NCBI RefSeq assembly: GCF_030271515.1
Contig: NZ_JASCXI010000003.1
Coordinates: forward strand, 124,001 to 188,000
Direction of reading: 5' to 3'
From: Erythrobacter oryzae
Lineage (GTDB): Bacteria > Pseudomonadota > Alphaproteobacteria > Sphingomonadales > Sphingomonadaceae
DNA: 64,000 bases
Part shown: piece after piece, positions 51,597-61,471 of the stretch
How the letters are laid out: every line of letters begins with the position of its first letter
Position numbering within the stretch: position 1 is the first letter of the stretch
The notes under the pieces: generated by a model
What the model saw: only the letters and a program-made list of their open reading frames with translations
The model's database searches: none
Told to the model about the DNA's origin: nothing
Made by a program: the position numbers and the translations under genes

Positions 51597-52382
51597 CTAC
51601 CCCTGACCGCGCCCGCGTTCCTGCACGGCCATGCGGCGGGCTTCGACTTCTTCGGGGGCGACCGCGCTGTTGGCGGCTGACGAGCGCCGGGCTTCCATGG
51701 CCAGCCCTTCGCCGAAGCTCGCCGCATAGCCATCGTCAATCAGGCGCTTGTAGCCCGAGAGGAAGGCGGGATCGATGCTCGCCATGTCGGCGGCAAGCTT
51801 GCGGGCGAGGGGCAGCAATTCGTCAGGCGCCACCACGTGGTTGACGAGGCCCCAGCCCCGCGCCGTCTCGGCATCGAGAAAATTGCCGGTGAAGGCGAGT
51901 TCCTTGGCGCGGCTGATGCCGATCATGCGGGAGAGCTTCTGCGACAGCCCCCACCCCGGCACGATCCCGACCCGCGCATGGGTGTCGGCGAAGCGGGCGT
52001 TGGTGCTCGCCACCAGCACGTCGCAGGCGAGTGCGACTTCAAAACCGCCGGTGATCGCGACGCCATTTATGGCCCCGATCACCGGCTTGCGGCAGAGCTC
52101 GATGGCCTTGACCGGATTGTCGGCGGGATCGGTGGCATTGGCGCTGCCCAAGGCGCCTTCCTCGCTGCCCAGTTCCTTGAGGTCTAGCCCCGCGGTAAAC
52201 GCCCGCTCGCCCGCGCCGGTGAGGATCACCGCGCACACATTCTCGTCGGCATCGACTGCGCGCATGACCTCGGCGAGGCGTTTGCGCAGAGCGCGGTTCA
52301 AGGCGTTCATCGCTTGCGGGCGGTTCAAGGTGACGGTCGCCACCGCGCCGTCCACTTCGCACAGGATCACATCGTCCGACAC
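51597..52382 (-). CDS. Enoyl-CoA hydratase/isomerase family protein
   Basis: The 261-aa crotonase-fold protein has TLNRPQAMNALNRALRKRL, AGERAFTAGLDLKEL and PVIGAINGVAITGGFEVALACD (oxyanion hole). At the place of the catalytic Glu the sequence reads FADTHARVGIVPGWG, with no Glu, so hydration may be weak or the reaction different. GTG 52382 has GGAGG 5 bp upstream and overlaps the ung stop by one base (TAGTG); TTG 52394 has no such site. It is the second gene after ung. Confidence 0.85.
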   Translation of the reverse strand: MSDDVILCEVDGAVATVTLNRPQAMNALNRALRKRLAEVMRAVDADENVCAVILTGAGERAFTAGLDLKELGSEEGALGSANATDPADNPVKAIELCRKPVIGAINGVAITGGFEVALACDVLVASTNARFADTHARVGIVPGWGLSQKLSRMIGISRAKELAFTGNFLDAETARGWGLVNHVVAPDELLPLARKLAADMASIDPAFLSGYKRLIDDGYAASFGEGLAMEARRSSAANSAVAPEEVEARRMAVQERGRGQG

Positions 52383-53065
52383 TACACCCTCCAATCGATC
52401 GTGCCGCGCCCGTGCTCCTCCAGAAAATCATTGGTCTGGCTGAAGGGGCGCGAGCCGAAGAAGCCGTTGTGCGCCGATAGCGGACTGGGGTGGGCCGAGG
52501 CGACTATCAGATGATGGGAATTGCGGGCGAGGGCGGGGACGCGGCTCGCCTTCTTCTTCGCGTGGCTGCCCCACAGGATGAACACGGTCGGCTCTTCCCG
52601 CGCTGCGACCGCCGCGACGCAGGCGTCGGTGATCGCGTCCCACCCACGCCCGGCATGACTGCCCGCTAGCCCCGCCTCCACCGTCAGCGTGTTGTTCAGC
52701 AGCAGCACGCCCTGCTTCGCCCACGGCGTCAAATCGCCGGTCTGCGGGCGCGGCAGGCCGAGGTCGCTCTCCAGCTCCTTGTAGATGTTGACGAGGCTCG
52801 GCGGCGGCCTGACCCCCGCCTGCACCGAAAACGCCAGCCCATGCGCCTGTCCCGGCCCGTGATAGGGATCCTGCCCGAGGATCACGCAGCGCACCTCTTC
52901 CAGCGGGGTCAGCGCCAGCGCGGCGAGGCGTGTCCCGCGCGGCGGATAGACCTGCTTGCCCGCCGCTTCCTCCGCCTTGAGCCACCCGCCCAGCTTGCGC
53001 GCCTCGGGGGTCGCGAGAACCGGCTCCAGCACGGGCCGCCAGCTTTCGGGGAGGGTCTCGGACAT
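52382..53065 (-). CDS. ung: Uracil-DNA glycosylase, family 1
   Basis: The 227-aa repair enzyme has the catalytic GQDPYHGPGQAHGLAFSV (Asp66) and the His loop HPSPLSAHNGFFGSRPF, complete and canonical. It excises uracil from DNA. I use ATG 53065; a GTG three codons upstream is possible. It is coupled to the enoyl-CoA hydratase-like gene and faces away from the RNase D gene. Confidence 0.96.
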   Translation of the reverse strand: MSETLPESWRPVLEPVLATPEARKLGGWLKAEEAAGKQVYPPRGTRLAALALTPLEEVRCVILGQDPYHGPGQAHGLAFSVQAGVRPPPSLVNIYKELESDLGLPRPQTGDLTPWAKQGVLLLNNTLTVEAGLAGSHAGRGWDAITDACVAAVAAREEPTVFILWGSHAKKKASRVPALARNSHHLIVASAHPSPLSAHNGFFGSRPFSQTNDFLEEHGRGTIDWRV

Positions 53066-53145
53066 GGCCGGCACGCTAGGCCACCCGCGAACCCCGCGCT
53101 ACTCGGCCCTTCCCCTCTTTCCCCAATGCGCGTAGGGCACGGGCC

Positions 53146-53766
53146 ATGGCTGTGCATTTCCACGAAGAAGACCTCCCCGCAGGCGTCCTTGCCGGCACCG
53201 CGGCGCTCGCGGTCGATACCGAGACCATGGGCCTCATCACCCACCGTGACCGTTTGTGCGTGGTGCAGATCTCCGACGGGACGGGCGACGAGCATCTGGT
53301 GCGCTTCAATCCCGGCAGCCGCTACGATGCGCCGAACCTGAAGGCGATCCTCGGCGATCCGTCGCGCGAGAAGATCTACCACTTCGCCCGCTTCGATCTC
53401 GCCGCGATCCACCACTACCTCGGCGTGATGGCGGGGCCGGTGTTCTGCACCAAGATCGCCAGCAAGCTGGTGCGCACCTATACCGACCGGCACGGCCTCA
53501 AGAACCTCGTCGAGGAGCTGCTGGGCGAATCGATCTCCAAGCAGCAGCAGTCCTCCGACTGGGGCGGGCCGGTGATCACCGAACCGCAGCGTGATTACGC
53601 TGCAAGCGACGTGCGCTATCTGCACCGCCTGCGCGCCGAGCTCGCCACCCGGCTGGAGCGCGAGGGGCGCACCCAGATCGCGCAGGCCTGCTTCGATTTC
53701 CTGCCGACCCGCGCGCTGCTCGACATCGCCGGCTGGGCCGAGAACGACATCTTCAGCCACATGTAA
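53146..53766 (+). CDS. Ribonuclease D-like 3'-5' exonuclease (catalytic domain only)
   Basis: The 206-aa DEDDy exonuclease has AVDTETMG (Asp24, Glu26), YHFARFDLAAI, and YAASDVRYLHRL with the last Asp and Tyr. It lacks the HRDC domains of full-length RNase D, as is usual for the short alphaproteobacterial form encoded next to lptC and lptA. It trims structured RNA 3' ends. The next gene begins 25 bp later. Confidence 0.92.
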   Translation: MAVHFHEEDLPAGVLAGTAALAVDTETMGLITHRDRLCVVQISDGTGDEHLVRFNPGSRYDAPNLKAILGDPSREKIYHFARFDLAAIHHYLGVMAGPVFCTKIASKLVRTYTDRHGLKNLVEELLGESISKQQQSSDWGGPVITEPQRDYAASDVRYLHRLRAELATRLEREGRTQIAQACFDFLPTRALLDIAGWAENDIFSHM

Positions 53767-53791
53767 GGACGCCTCAGGCACACCCCCGATC

Positions 53792-54457
53792 ATGTCCCCC
53801 GAGCAAGCCATCGAAACCTCCGAAGCCCGCGCGCTCCGCAGCCGGCGGCAGACGCTGGCCGCGCCCGGCGGTTCGCACGACCGGATGGTGCGCCTGCTCG
53901 CGCGGGTGCTGCCGATGGGGGTGGGGGTGATCGCCGCACTGATGGTGATCACGCCCTTGAGCCCCCGCGGCGAGGTCAGCTTCCTGCTCGATCGCAACAA
54001 GGTCGCGCTGATCGACGAGCGCCTCTCGGTCGACAATGCCATGTATCGCGGGCGCGACAATCAGGGGCGGCCATTCTCGCTGCTGGCGGGCGAGGCGGTG
54101 CAGCGTTCGAGCGCCGAGGGGCTCGTGCGGATGCAGGACCTCGTCGCGCAGCTGCTGCTGACCGAGGGCCCCGCACGCCTCAGCGCCGAGGGCGGGGTCT
54201 ATGACATCGACAAGGAGGTCGTCGCGGTCAACGGCCCGGTGCGCCTCGTCGCCTCGGACGGCTACCGCATGACCGCGAGCGGCGTGTCGGTCGACCTGAA
54301 GTCGCGCACCATGCGCGGGGCCAACGGGGTCGAGGGCGCGATCCCCGCGGGCACCTTCTCCGCCAACAGCCTGAGCGCCGATCTCGCCGCGCGCACGATC
54401 ACGCTCGAGGGCAATGCCCGCTTCACCATGATTCCCGGCCAGTTGAGGATGCCGTGA
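53792..54457 (+). CDS. lptC: LPS export protein LptC
   Basis: The 221-aa protein has one membrane anchor (LPMGVGVIAALMVITPLS, ~45-62) and a periplasmic beta-jellyroll, with NAMYRGRDNQGRPFSLLAGEAV, GVYDIDKEVVAVNGPVRL and SVDLKSRTMRGANGVEG characteristic of LptC. It passes lipopolysaccharide from the LptBFG pump to LptA. The stop overlaps the lptA start by one base. RNase D is upstream in the same direction. Confidence 0.9.
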   Translation: MSPEQAIETSEARALRSRRQTLAAPGGSHDRMVRLLARVLPMGVGVIAALMVITPLSPRGEVSFLLDRNKVALIDERLSVDNAMYRGRDNQGRPFSLLAGEAVQRSSAEGLVRMQDLVAQLLLTEGPARLSAEGGVYDIDKEVVAVNGPVRLVASDGYRMTASGVSVDLKSRTMRGANGVEGAIPAGTFSANSLSADLAARTITLEGNARFTMIPGQLRMP

Positions 54458-55044
54458 TGCCTGACACCACCAACACCCGCACCCCGCTCGGCCGCCTCGC
54501 CCTTGTCTGGGGGATCGGCGGCTTCGCGCTCACCGCGGCGCTGGCAGGGGGGATGAACCTCGCCGCGCAGGGCATCGCCCGCCACGATTCGCGCGCGCCG
54601 GTGACCTATGATGCGGGCAAGTTCGTGCTCGACGACAAGGCCAACCAGGCGATCGCCACGGGGGGCGTGATCGTCACCCAGGCGGGGCTGCGGGTGCAAT
54701 CGGACCGGATGCTGGTGAACTTCACCGACGCGGGCGGCCAGCTCGAGATCCAGCGCATCACCGCCACCGGCGGCGTGGTCATCACGCGGGGCGACGAGCG
54801 CGCGAGCGGCGACAATGCGGTCTATGATTTCAACCGCCGGATCATCACCATGGCCGGCAATGTCGCGCTGCGCCGGGGGAGCGACACGCTGAACGGCGGA
54901 CGGCTGGTGATCGACCTCGACAGCGGGCTATCGACCGTCGACGGCAGCGCGGCGGGGGGATCGAGCGCGGGTCCGGGCCAGCCCTCGGGCCGCGGCCGCG
55001 TCACGGGAACCTTCGCGGTGCCGCAGGGCGACAAGAAGAATTAG
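54457..55044 (+). CDS. lptA: LPS transport protein LptA (OstA family)
   Basis: The 195-aa protein has a hydrophobic N-terminal segment (LVWGIGGFALTAALAGGMNLAA) and OstA repeats: FVLDDKANQAIATGGVIVTQAGLRVQSDRM, ITATGGVVITRGDERASGDNAVYDF and MAGNVALRRGSDTLNGGRLVIDL. It forms the periplasmic bridge that carries LPS to LptDE. I use ATG 54457; GTG 54454 is one codon earlier. The tail is Gly/Ser-rich. Confidence 0.92.
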   Translation: MPDTTNTRTPLGRLALVWGIGGFALTAALAGGMNLAAQGIARHDSRAPVTYDAGKFVLDDKANQAIATGGVIVTQAGLRVQSDRMLVNFTDAGGQLEIQRITATGGVVITRGDERASGDNAVYDFNRRIITMAGNVALRRGSDTLNGGRLVIDLDSGLSTVDGSAAGGSSAGPGQPSGRGRVTGTFAVPQGDKKN

Positions 55045-55057
55045 AGCGCAAGCCGCG

Positions 55058-55363
55058 ATGTGGTTCCTCAGCCACACGATCGACCCCCGCACCGGCAGAC
55101 CGCAGCCGTCCGGCGCGTGGCTGTCGCTGCGTCTGGCAGCCATTGCCTGCTGGGGCATGGCCATCCTCGTGGCCGGCATCGCGGGCATCGACTTTGCCCG
55201 GTGGGGCCCCCGCGATGCGCAGGCCATGTGGCTCACCTTGGCGGCCATATTCGTCGCCTTTGGATATGGGCCGCACGCCGTGCTGACCTACCGGCAACGT
55301 CGCTACCGTGAGGCTGTGGCGGCCTACGAAGCCGCGCTCGCCGGCGCCACCCTGCCGGGCTGA
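55058..55363 (+). CDS. Small two-helix membrane protein
   Basis: The 101-aa protein has two hydrophobic segments (LRLAAIACWGMAILVAGIAG and AMWLTLAAIFVAFGYGPHAVL) and a basic amphipathic C-terminus YRQRRYREAVAAYEAAL. No family is recognised. It follows lptA by 13 bp in the same direction and may be cotranscribed. It ends close to the convergent glycosylphosphotransferase. Confidence 0.6.
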   Translation: MWFLSHTIDPRTGRPQPSGAWLSLRLAAIACWGMAILVAGIAGIDFARWGPRDAQAMWLTLAAIFVAFGYGPHAVLTYRQRRYREAVAAYEAALAGATLPG

Positions 55364-55372
55364 GGCGCTCGC

Positions 55373-56779
55373 CTAGAACGCGTTCTTGTGGCGCAGCACC
55401 ATCACGGTGCGCAGCGCGATCTCGATATCGCCCCTGAGCGACCAGGCCGCGATATATTCGAGGTCGGACTGAAGCCGGTCGGTGAGGTCCTTCTCGACCT
55501 CGGTCGCGCCGCGATGGCCGCGCACCTGCGCAAGGCCGGTGAGGCCGGGCTTGAGGCAGTGGCGCTGCCAGTACTTGCGGTCGATATCCCAGAAATACTT
55601 GTTGTTCGCCCGGCTGCCGAGCGCGTGCGGGCGCGGGCCGACGATCGACATGTCGCCCTTCAGCACGTTGAACAGCTGCGGCAGCTCGTCGATGCTGGTG
55701 CGGCGCATGAAGGCACCGATGCGGGTCACGCGGTCATCGTCGCGCGAGGCCGAGCGGGCGCCGTCGTGATCGAGCTTCTCCTCGCGCATCGAGCGGAACT
55801 TGAACATGTCGAAGAACTGGTTGCCGCGGCCGAGGCGGCGCTGGATGAACAGCACCGGGCCGCCATCCTCGAGCTTGATCAGCAGCGCGACCACCAGCAG
55901 CACCGGCGACAGCGCGATCAGCCCGCCGAGCGCCGCGACGACGTCGAAGGCGCGCTTCAGGATGCGCGCGCGCAGGCCGAGCGGGCCGGTCGAAACCACC
56001 AGCGTGGTGCGGTCGAGCATGTCGTAGCGATGCACCCCGACCGCGCCCAGCTCGTGCGCCGGTTCGCTGACGATCTCGCCATAGACCCCGGCGCACTTGA
56101 GCAGGAAGGCCCAGTCCTGCCGCCGCTCGCGCGGGCAGCTCACCACCACCTGGTCCTGGTTTCGCAGCAGCGTGCCGAGCCGGTCGAGCATGAAGGGATC
56201 GTGGCTCGAGGGATCGAGGTTGTAATCGGCCGCCGAGATCCGCTCCGCGCCTTCAAAGGCAAAGCCCGAGCCGCCGTCGTCGATCACCAGCCGGTTGCTC
56301 ACCTTCCCGCCCCAGCGCGCGGCGATGATGATCGCCACCACCCGGCGCATCGCCACCAGCAGCAGCGCGACCAGCATGAGGCCGACCGTCGTCACCCCGC
56401 GCGAGAAATCGTCGTTGGATTTGGTGTAGAAGCCGACAAAGTTCACCAGCGCTGCCGAAATGGCGAGCGCGATCAGCGCCTTGCGCGCAGCGAAAGTCCA
56501 GCTTTCGAGCGCCTTTACACCATAGGCACCATTATAAAGCGCGATCGTGAAATAGGCCGGCAGCATCACCTGCGCGGTGATCATCGCGCGGTTCTGGGCC
56601 CACATCCCTTCCCAGATCAGCGCGGACAGCGCGAAGCAGAAGTGGAACACCACCCCGTCGACCAGCAGCATGGTCGCATAGGCGCGCAGCCGCCGCCGCT
56701 CGAGCGAGGGCGCAATCCGACTCTCCACCGATTGATGGCGGATCGCTTCCAGCAGTTTCGGCGTGGTAGCGCGGTTCAT
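55373..56779 (-). CDS. Polyprenyl glycosylphosphotransferase (exopolysaccharide initiation)
   Basis: The 468-aa protein has four or five N-terminal membrane helices, a CoA-binding-like central region (~130-260), and the C-terminal sugar-transferase domain with KRAFDVVAALGGLIALSPVLL, FKFRSMREE, TRIGAFMRRTSIDELPQL, KGDMSIVGPRP and KPGLTGLAQVRG. It transfers a hexose-1-phosphate to undecaprenyl phosphate to begin a capsule or exopolysaccharide. No other polysaccharide gene is adjacent, so it may be an orphan initiator. Confidence 0.92.
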   Translation of the reverse strand: MNRATTPKLLEAIRHQSVESRIAPSLERRRLRAYATMLLVDGVVFHFCFALSALIWEGMWAQNRAMITAQVMLPAYFTIALYNGAYGVKALESWTFAARKALIALAISAALVNFVGFYTKSNDDFSRGVTTVGLMLVALLLVAMRRVVAIIIAARWGGKVSNRLVIDDGGSGFAFEGAERISAADYNLDPSSHDPFMLDRLGTLLRNQDQVVVSCPRERRQDWAFLLKCAGVYGEIVSEPAHELGAVGVHRYDMLDRTTLVVSTGPLGLRARILKRAFDVVAALGGLIALSPVLLVVALLIKLEDGGPVLFIQRRLGRGNQFFDMFKFRSMREEKLDHDGARSASRDDDRVTRIGAFMRRTSIDELPQLFNVLKGDMSIVGPRPHALGSRANNKYFWDIDRKYWQRHCLKPGLTGLAQVRGHRGATEVEKDLTDRLQSDLEYIAAWSLRGDIEIALRTVMVLRHKNAF

Positions 56780-56892
56780 GGAAAGCCCTTACCCCCAGAG
56801 GTGCGACCCTTCACGGTTCATGGTTTACATCAGGTTTATGACATACAAAAAGACATTTTGTGCGACTGCGAAGCGCAGCCTGTCACATTTTG

Positions 56893-57957
56893 CTACCGCT
56901 TCGCAGCAAATCGGCCAATTTCCGCCAGTTCCTGCGCCAGCAGCAGCTCCGCGGCCTGGCTGTTGGCGATGAGGTTGCGGTGCAGCAGCGTGAGGCGCGG
57001 GATCAGCCGGTCGAGCCGCGTCTCGCGTGCGCCGCGTGCGGCGGGCTGGGACCAGCGCTTGTACTGCTGCGCGATATCGCGCTTCTCGCGGAAGAAAATC
57101 CCAAGTCGCATCTCGGCGCCCTTGTCGATCTGCTCGAAGCTCCCGCGCGGGCCGAGGAAGGCGGCGATCTGGGCGAGTTGCCCTGCGCGCCGCTCCAGCG
57201 CCAGCGCCACGCCCACGGGATTGAGCCCTAGCTCGCGCATCCGCCGGACCTCGCCCGCGATCTTCCCGGTCTCGCCGCTGAGCACGGCATTGACCAGCGG
57301 CGCGAAGCCGTCCTCTTCCGTGGCCGCGCCGATCGCGGCGTGATCCTCGGGGGTGGCGGGGCGCGGTGCCTGGGGGTCGGCGTCGACATAGAGCGCGAGC
57401 TTGTCGATCTCCGACTGGGCGAGCCGCACATCAAGCCCCGCCGCCCGCGCAATGCGTTCGGCAAGGTCGCCGCCCAATCGCAGCCCCGCCGCATCCGCCA
57501 TCGCCCGCACCGCTTGCGCGGCGTCCTTCAGCTCGGGCTGGTAGAACATCGCGACCAGCGCATCCTTGCGCTTTTCGAGCAGCTTGGCGGTGCGCGACTT
57601 GTCGGTCGCCGAGGTCGCGACGACGATCACCGGCGCGGCCTCGCCAGCGCCTGCCTCGCCGGTCTCGATCAGGATCTGGAGCGCGTCATGCGCCTCGTCG
57701 CCGCTGGCGCGCACCCAGATGTGGCGCGCGCCGCCGAACAGCGAGGACGAGCGCGCCTCGTCGCCCAGCAAGGCGGGATCGGTCTTGAGCTGCGCGCCGG
57801 TCAGCTCGATCCGCTCGCCCGCGTCGGGCAGCGCGGCGGCAAGGCGCTGCGCGGCGGCGCTGGCCCCGGCCTCGTCGGGCCCGCAGAAGAAGAAGATCCG
57901 GCAGGATGCCGCACCCGCCGGGACTCCGCGCAGAAAATCCTTCTGGGTCGCCTTCAC
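56893..57957 (-). CDS. holA: DNA polymerase III subunit delta
   Basis: The 354-aa clamp-loader subunit has IFFFCGPDEAGASAAAQRL, SSSLFGGARHIWVRAS, and VIVVATSATDKSRTAKLLEK in the AAA+-like part, then LAERIARAAGLDVRLAQSEIDKLALY and a helical collar to the end. It opens the beta clamp. It overlaps lptE by 4 bp and belongs to DUF3576-leuS-lptE-holA. A hairpin CTGCGAAGCG/CGCTTCGCAG around its stop may end this operon. Confidence 0.9.
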   Translation of the reverse strand: MKATQKDFLRGVPAGAASCRIFFFCGPDEAGASAAAQRLAAALPDAGERIELTGAQLKTDPALLGDEARSSSLFGGARHIWVRASGDEAHDALQILIETGEAGAGEAAPVIVVATSATDKSRTAKLLEKRKDALVAMFYQPELKDAAQAVRAMADAAGLRLGGDLAERIARAAGLDVRLAQSEIDKLALYVDADPQAPRPATPEDHAAIGAATEEDGFAPLVNAVLSGETGKIAGEVRRMRELGLNPVGVALALERRAGQLAQIAAFLGPRGSFEQIDKGAEMRLGIFFREKRDIAQQYKRWSQPAARGARETRLDRLIPRLTLLHRNLIANSQAAELLLAQELAEIGRFAAKR

Positions 57958-58454
57958 GGCTGCGCGGGACGCTGCGACCGCATCGTCAGGGCGACCTGCG
58001 TCGCCATCTGGTCGGCGACTTCGAGCGCGAGGTTCTCGAGCGCCTTCTGCTCGGCGGCGATGGTGGCATATTCAGATGAGACCACGTCGATCCCAGCATC
58101 GGAGCCCGCGGTGGCATCGAGCAGCACCGCCCCGCTCGCCAGATCGACCAGCTGGTAGCGCGCGCGCAGGATGCGGCGTTCGCGGCTGATGGTGTCGTCG
58201 TTGAGGACGCCGAGAGCCTCGAGCGAATCGTCGAGGCGCACATCGAGCCGGTATTGCGGCGTGGCCTGACCCGCCACCCCGAGCCGCGCTTCGAGCGCGT
58301 TCTTGACCAGCCAGCCGCCACGTCCCTGGATCGCGGGGATATCGACCGCCGCCAGCCCCTGAGCCGAAGCCGACTGCGCACCGCCCGCATACATCGGCGT
58401 AAGGCCGCAGGCGGTGAGGGCGAGCGAGGCCGCGAGGGCGAGTAGAATCCGCAT
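57954..58454 (-). CDS. lptE: LPS assembly lipoprotein LptE
   Basis: The 166-aa lipoprotein has lipobox LTAC (Cys16) followed by GLTPMYAGG, the usual LptE opening, then PAIQGRGGWLVKNALEARL and YRLDVRLDDSLEALGVLNDD. It plugs the LptD barrel and helps insert LPS in the outer leaflet. It lies between leuS and holA with overlaps of 3-4 bp on both sides, the conserved arrangement. Confidence 0.9.
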   Translation of the reverse strand: MRILLALAASLALTACGLTPMYAGGAQSASAQGLAAVDIPAIQGRGGWLVKNALEARLGVAGQATPQYRLDVRLDDSLEALGVLNDDTISRERRILRARYQLVDLASGAVLLDATAGSDAGIDVVSSEYATIAAEQKALENLALEVADQMATQVALTMRSQRPAQP

Positions 58455-60991
58455 CAGGTGACGATATTCACCAAACGGTCCGGCACGACAATCACCTTGC
58501 GCACCGCCGCGCCGTCTAGCGAGCGCTGGAGGTTGGCCGAGGCCAACGCGAGCGCCTCGAGATCCTCCTTCGAGGCCCCCTTCGGCGCGGTGACGGTGTC
58601 GCGCAGCTTGCCCATGTGCTGGATCGCGATGGTGACCTCGTCATCGACCAGCAGCGCCGGGTCGACTTCGGGCCAGCCGGATTCGGCGACGAGGCCGGTG
58701 CCGAGCCCGTAGGTCGCGCGCGCTTCCTCGGCCAGGTGCGGCATCATCGGCGAGACCAGCACGGCGAGCTTGCGGATCGCGTCGGAGCGGGTGGCGGACA
58801 GCGGCGCCTTCTCGACCGCGCCGACCAGTTCGTAGATGCGCGCGACGGCCTTGTTGAAGCTCAGCGCCTCGATATCCTCGGCCACTGCGGCGACGGTCTG
58901 GTGGAGCTTGCGATCGAGCGCCTTGTCGTATTCCGCATCGGCCCCCACGCCGCCCGCGCCCGCCTGCCCGAACAGCCGCCACAGCCGCTGGACGAAGCGC
59001 GCGCAGCCCTCGATCCCGGCGTCCGACCAAGGCAGATCGCGCTCGGGCGGGCTGTCGGAGAGCATGAACCAGCGCACCGCATCCGCGCCGTGGCGGGCGA
59101 TGATCGCATCGGGATCGACGACGTTCTTTTTCGACTTCGACATCTTGATGACGCGGCCCACCTCGACCGGCGCGCCGTCCGCCAGCAGCGTCGCGCCGTC
59201 GGAGGTGCGGTCGACTTCCTCGGGGCCGAAGAACACCGGCACACCGCGCGCCTCGTCGATGCGGCTAAAGGTCTCGTGCGTCACCATCCCTTGCGTGAAC
59301 AGCGCGGCGAACGGCTCCTGCACGGCGATCTTGCCCGTATGCGCCAGTGCCCGCGTCCAGAACCGCGCATAGAGCAAGTGCAGGATCGCGTGCTCGATGC
59401 CGCCGATATAGTGCTGCACCGGCATCCACTTGGCGACTTCCTCGGGGTCAAAAGGCCGGTCGGCGGGCTGGCTGGCGAAGCGCAGGAAATACCACGAGCT
59501 GTCGACGAAGGTGTCGAGCGTATCGGTCTCGCGCCGCGCCGCTTTGCCGCATTGCGGGCAGTCGACGTGCTTCCATGTCGGGTGGCGTTCGAGCGGGTTG
59601 CCGGGGATGTCGAAGCTGACATCCTCGGGCAGGGTCACCGGGAGCTGGTCCTTGGGCACCGGCACCACGCCGCACGCATCGCAATGGATGAAGGGGATCG
59701 GCGTGCCCCAATAGCGCTGGCGGCTGACGCCCCAGTCGCGCAGGCGCCACACGGTGCGCCCCTCGCCCCAACCGCCGCTTTCGGCGCGGGTGATGACTTC
59801 GGCCTTGGCCGCCTCGACGGTCATCCCGTTCAGGAAATCGGAGTTCACGATCACCCCGTCACCCGCCTCGGCCTCGCCCTTGAAGGGCGCATCGGCCTGC
59901 GCGGGATCGGCGGAGACGACGCGCAGGATCGGCAGGTCGTATTTGGAGGCGAATTCGAAGTCGCGCTGGTCATGCCCCGGCACGCCCATGACCGCGCCGG
60001 TGCCGTATTCCATCAGCACGAAGTTGGCGATGAAGACCGGCAACTCCGCGCCCGTGAACGGGTGCTTCGCCGTGATCGGCGTGCGATACCCCAGCTTCTC
60101 CGCCGTCTCGAGCGCGGCGGCCGTGGTCGCGCCCTTCTTGCACTGGTCGATGAAGGCGGCGACTTCCGGGTCACCGGCCAGCCCCTGGGCGATCGGGTGA
60201 TCGGCGGCGATGGCGCAGAAGCTCGCGCCGAAGATCGTGTCAGGGCGCGTCGAATAGACCGCCAGCCTACCGCCGTCAGACAGATCGAAGCTGAACTCCA
60301 AGCCCTGCGACTTCCCGATCCAGTTCTCCTGCATCAGGCGAACCTTCTCGGGCCAGTCCTCGAGGCTCCCGAGCCCCTCCAGCAGATCATCGGCAAAGTC
60401 GGTGATCTTGAGGAACCACTGGTTCAGTTTGCGCTTCTCGACCTCCGCGCCCGAACGCCAGCCCTTGCCGTCGATCACCTGCTCGTTGGCGAGCACGGTC
60501 ATGTCGACCGGGTCCCAGTTGACGGTCGATTCCTTGCGGTAGACGAGGCCCGCCTCGTACAGATCGAGGAACAGCGCCTGTTCGTGGCCGTAATATTCGG
60601 GATCGCAGGTGGCGAATTCGCGCGTCCAGTCGAGCGCAAAGCCGATGCGCTGCAACTGCGCCTTCATCTGCGCGATGTTCGCCCGCGTCCAGCCGCCGGG
60701 GTGCACGCCCTTTTCCATCGCGGCGTTCTCGGCCGGCATCCCGAAGGCGTCCCAGCCCATCGGGTGCAGCACCTCGAACCCGCGCATCTTCTGGTAGCGC
60801 GCGAGCACGTCGCCCATCGTGTAGTTGCGCACGTGGCCCATGTGGATGCGCCCCGAGGGATAGGGGAACATCTCGAGGATATAGCTCTTGGGCTTCTCGC
60901 TCGCGGAGTCGGCGGTGAAGGTGCCCGCATCCGTCCAGGCACGCTGCCAGCGTTCATCGGCGACCGAAGGGTCGAAACGGGTGTCAGTCAT
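58454..60991 (-). CDS. leuS: Leucyl-tRNA synthetase
   Basis: The 845-aa class I synthetase has [17 protein letters not shown] (HIGH motif), the editing domain from ~220 to 420, a zinc-type pair CDACG and CPQCG, and [14 protein letters not shown] (KMSKS). The length is normal. It charges tRNA-Leu and edits Ile-like mistakes. It follows the DUF3576 gene by 24 bp and overlaps lptE (ATGA). Confidence 0.98.
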   Translation of the reverse strand: MTDTRFDPSVADERWQRAWTDAGTFTADSASEKPKSYILEMFPYPSGRIHMGHVRNYTMGDVLARYQKMRGFEVLHPMGWDAFGMPAENAAMEKGVHPGGWTRANIAQMKAQLQRIGFALDWTREFATCDPEYYGHEQALFLDLYEAGLVYRKESTVNWDPVDMTVLANEQVIDGKGWRSGAEVEKRKLNQWFLKITDFADDLLEGLGSLEDWPEKVRLMQENWIGKSQGLEFSFDLSDGGRLAVYSTRPDTIFGASFCAIAADHPIAQGLAGDPEVAAFIDQCKKGATTAAALETAEKLGYRTPITAKHPFTGAELPVFIANFVLMEYGTGAVMGVPGHDQRDFEFASKYDLPILRVVSADPAQADAPFKGEAEAGDGVIVNSDFLNGMTVEAAKAEVITRAESGGWGEGRTVWRLRDWGVSRQRYWGTPIPFIHCDACGVVPVPKDQLPVTLPEDVSFDIPGNPLERHPTWKHVDCPQCGKAARRETDTLDTFVDSSWYFLRFASQPADRPFDPEEVAKWMPVQHYIGGIEHAILHLLYARFWTRALAHTGKIAVQEPFAALFTQGMVTHETFSRIDEARGVPVFFGPEEVDRTSDGATLLADGAPVEVGRVIKMSKSKKNVVDPDAIIARHGADAVRWFMLSDSPPERDLPWSDAGIEGCARFVQRLWRLFGQAGAGGVGADAEYDKALDRKLHQTVAAVAEDIEALSFNKAVARIYELVGAVEKAPLSATRSDAIRKLAVLVSPMMPHLAEEARATYGLGTGLVAESGWPEVDPALLVDDEVTIAIQHMGKLRDTVTAPKGASKEDLEALALASANLQRSLDGAAVRKVIVVPDRLVNIVT

Positions 60992-61015
60992 GGGAACCTG
61001 TCCGGTGGAGCGGAA

Positions 61016-61471
61016 TTACGAAGCGAGGGCCTGACGACGCAGGTCGCGGGCCTTGGTGAGGATGATGTCCTCGAGCTTCTGCACCGTCGCCGCCTGCACC
61101 GGGGCTTCGACCCAGTTGCCGCTCTCGTTGACCTGACGGCTCGCCGCGACCCGCAGCGCGTCGGCGCGCAGGTCCTGGTCGAGGATCGTGATGGTCAGCT
61201 TCACCCGCTCGCCGGGGTTGGCCGGATTGGCGTACCAGTCGGTCACGATCACCCCGCCCGCGCTGTCGGTCTGGAGCAGCGGCGCGAAGCTCACCGTCTC
61301 GAGCGCGGCGCGCCACAGATAGGCGTTGACCCCGATGGTGTTGAGCTGCGCGGCGGCGAGTTCGGTGCGCGGACGATCGCGACCGCCGCAGGCGGCGAGG
61401 CCGACCAGCGCGGCGGTGAGCACGGCATAGCCGATGGTGCGGCGAAGAAGGGCGGTTTGGGCGCGTGTCAC
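61016..61471 (-). CDS. DUF3576 family lipoprotein
   Basis: The ~151-aa protein starting at GTG 61471 has lipobox LAAC (Cys28) after a hydrophobic stretch. It continues NTIGVNAYLWRAALETVSF, GGVIVTDWYANPANPGERVKLTI and QLEDIIL-like C-terminal helices, all typical of DUF3576. The longer open frame has no better start. The family sits before leuS in many alphaproteobacteria and is presumed to be envelope-related; its function is unknown. Confidence 0.85.
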   Translation of the reverse strand: MTRAQTALLRRTIGYAVLTAALVGLAACGGRDRPRTELAAAQLNTIGVNAYLWRAALETVSFAPLLQTDSAGGVIVTDWYANPANPGERVKLTITILDQDLRADALRVAASRQVNESGNWVEAPVQAATVQKLEDIILTKARDLRRQALAS

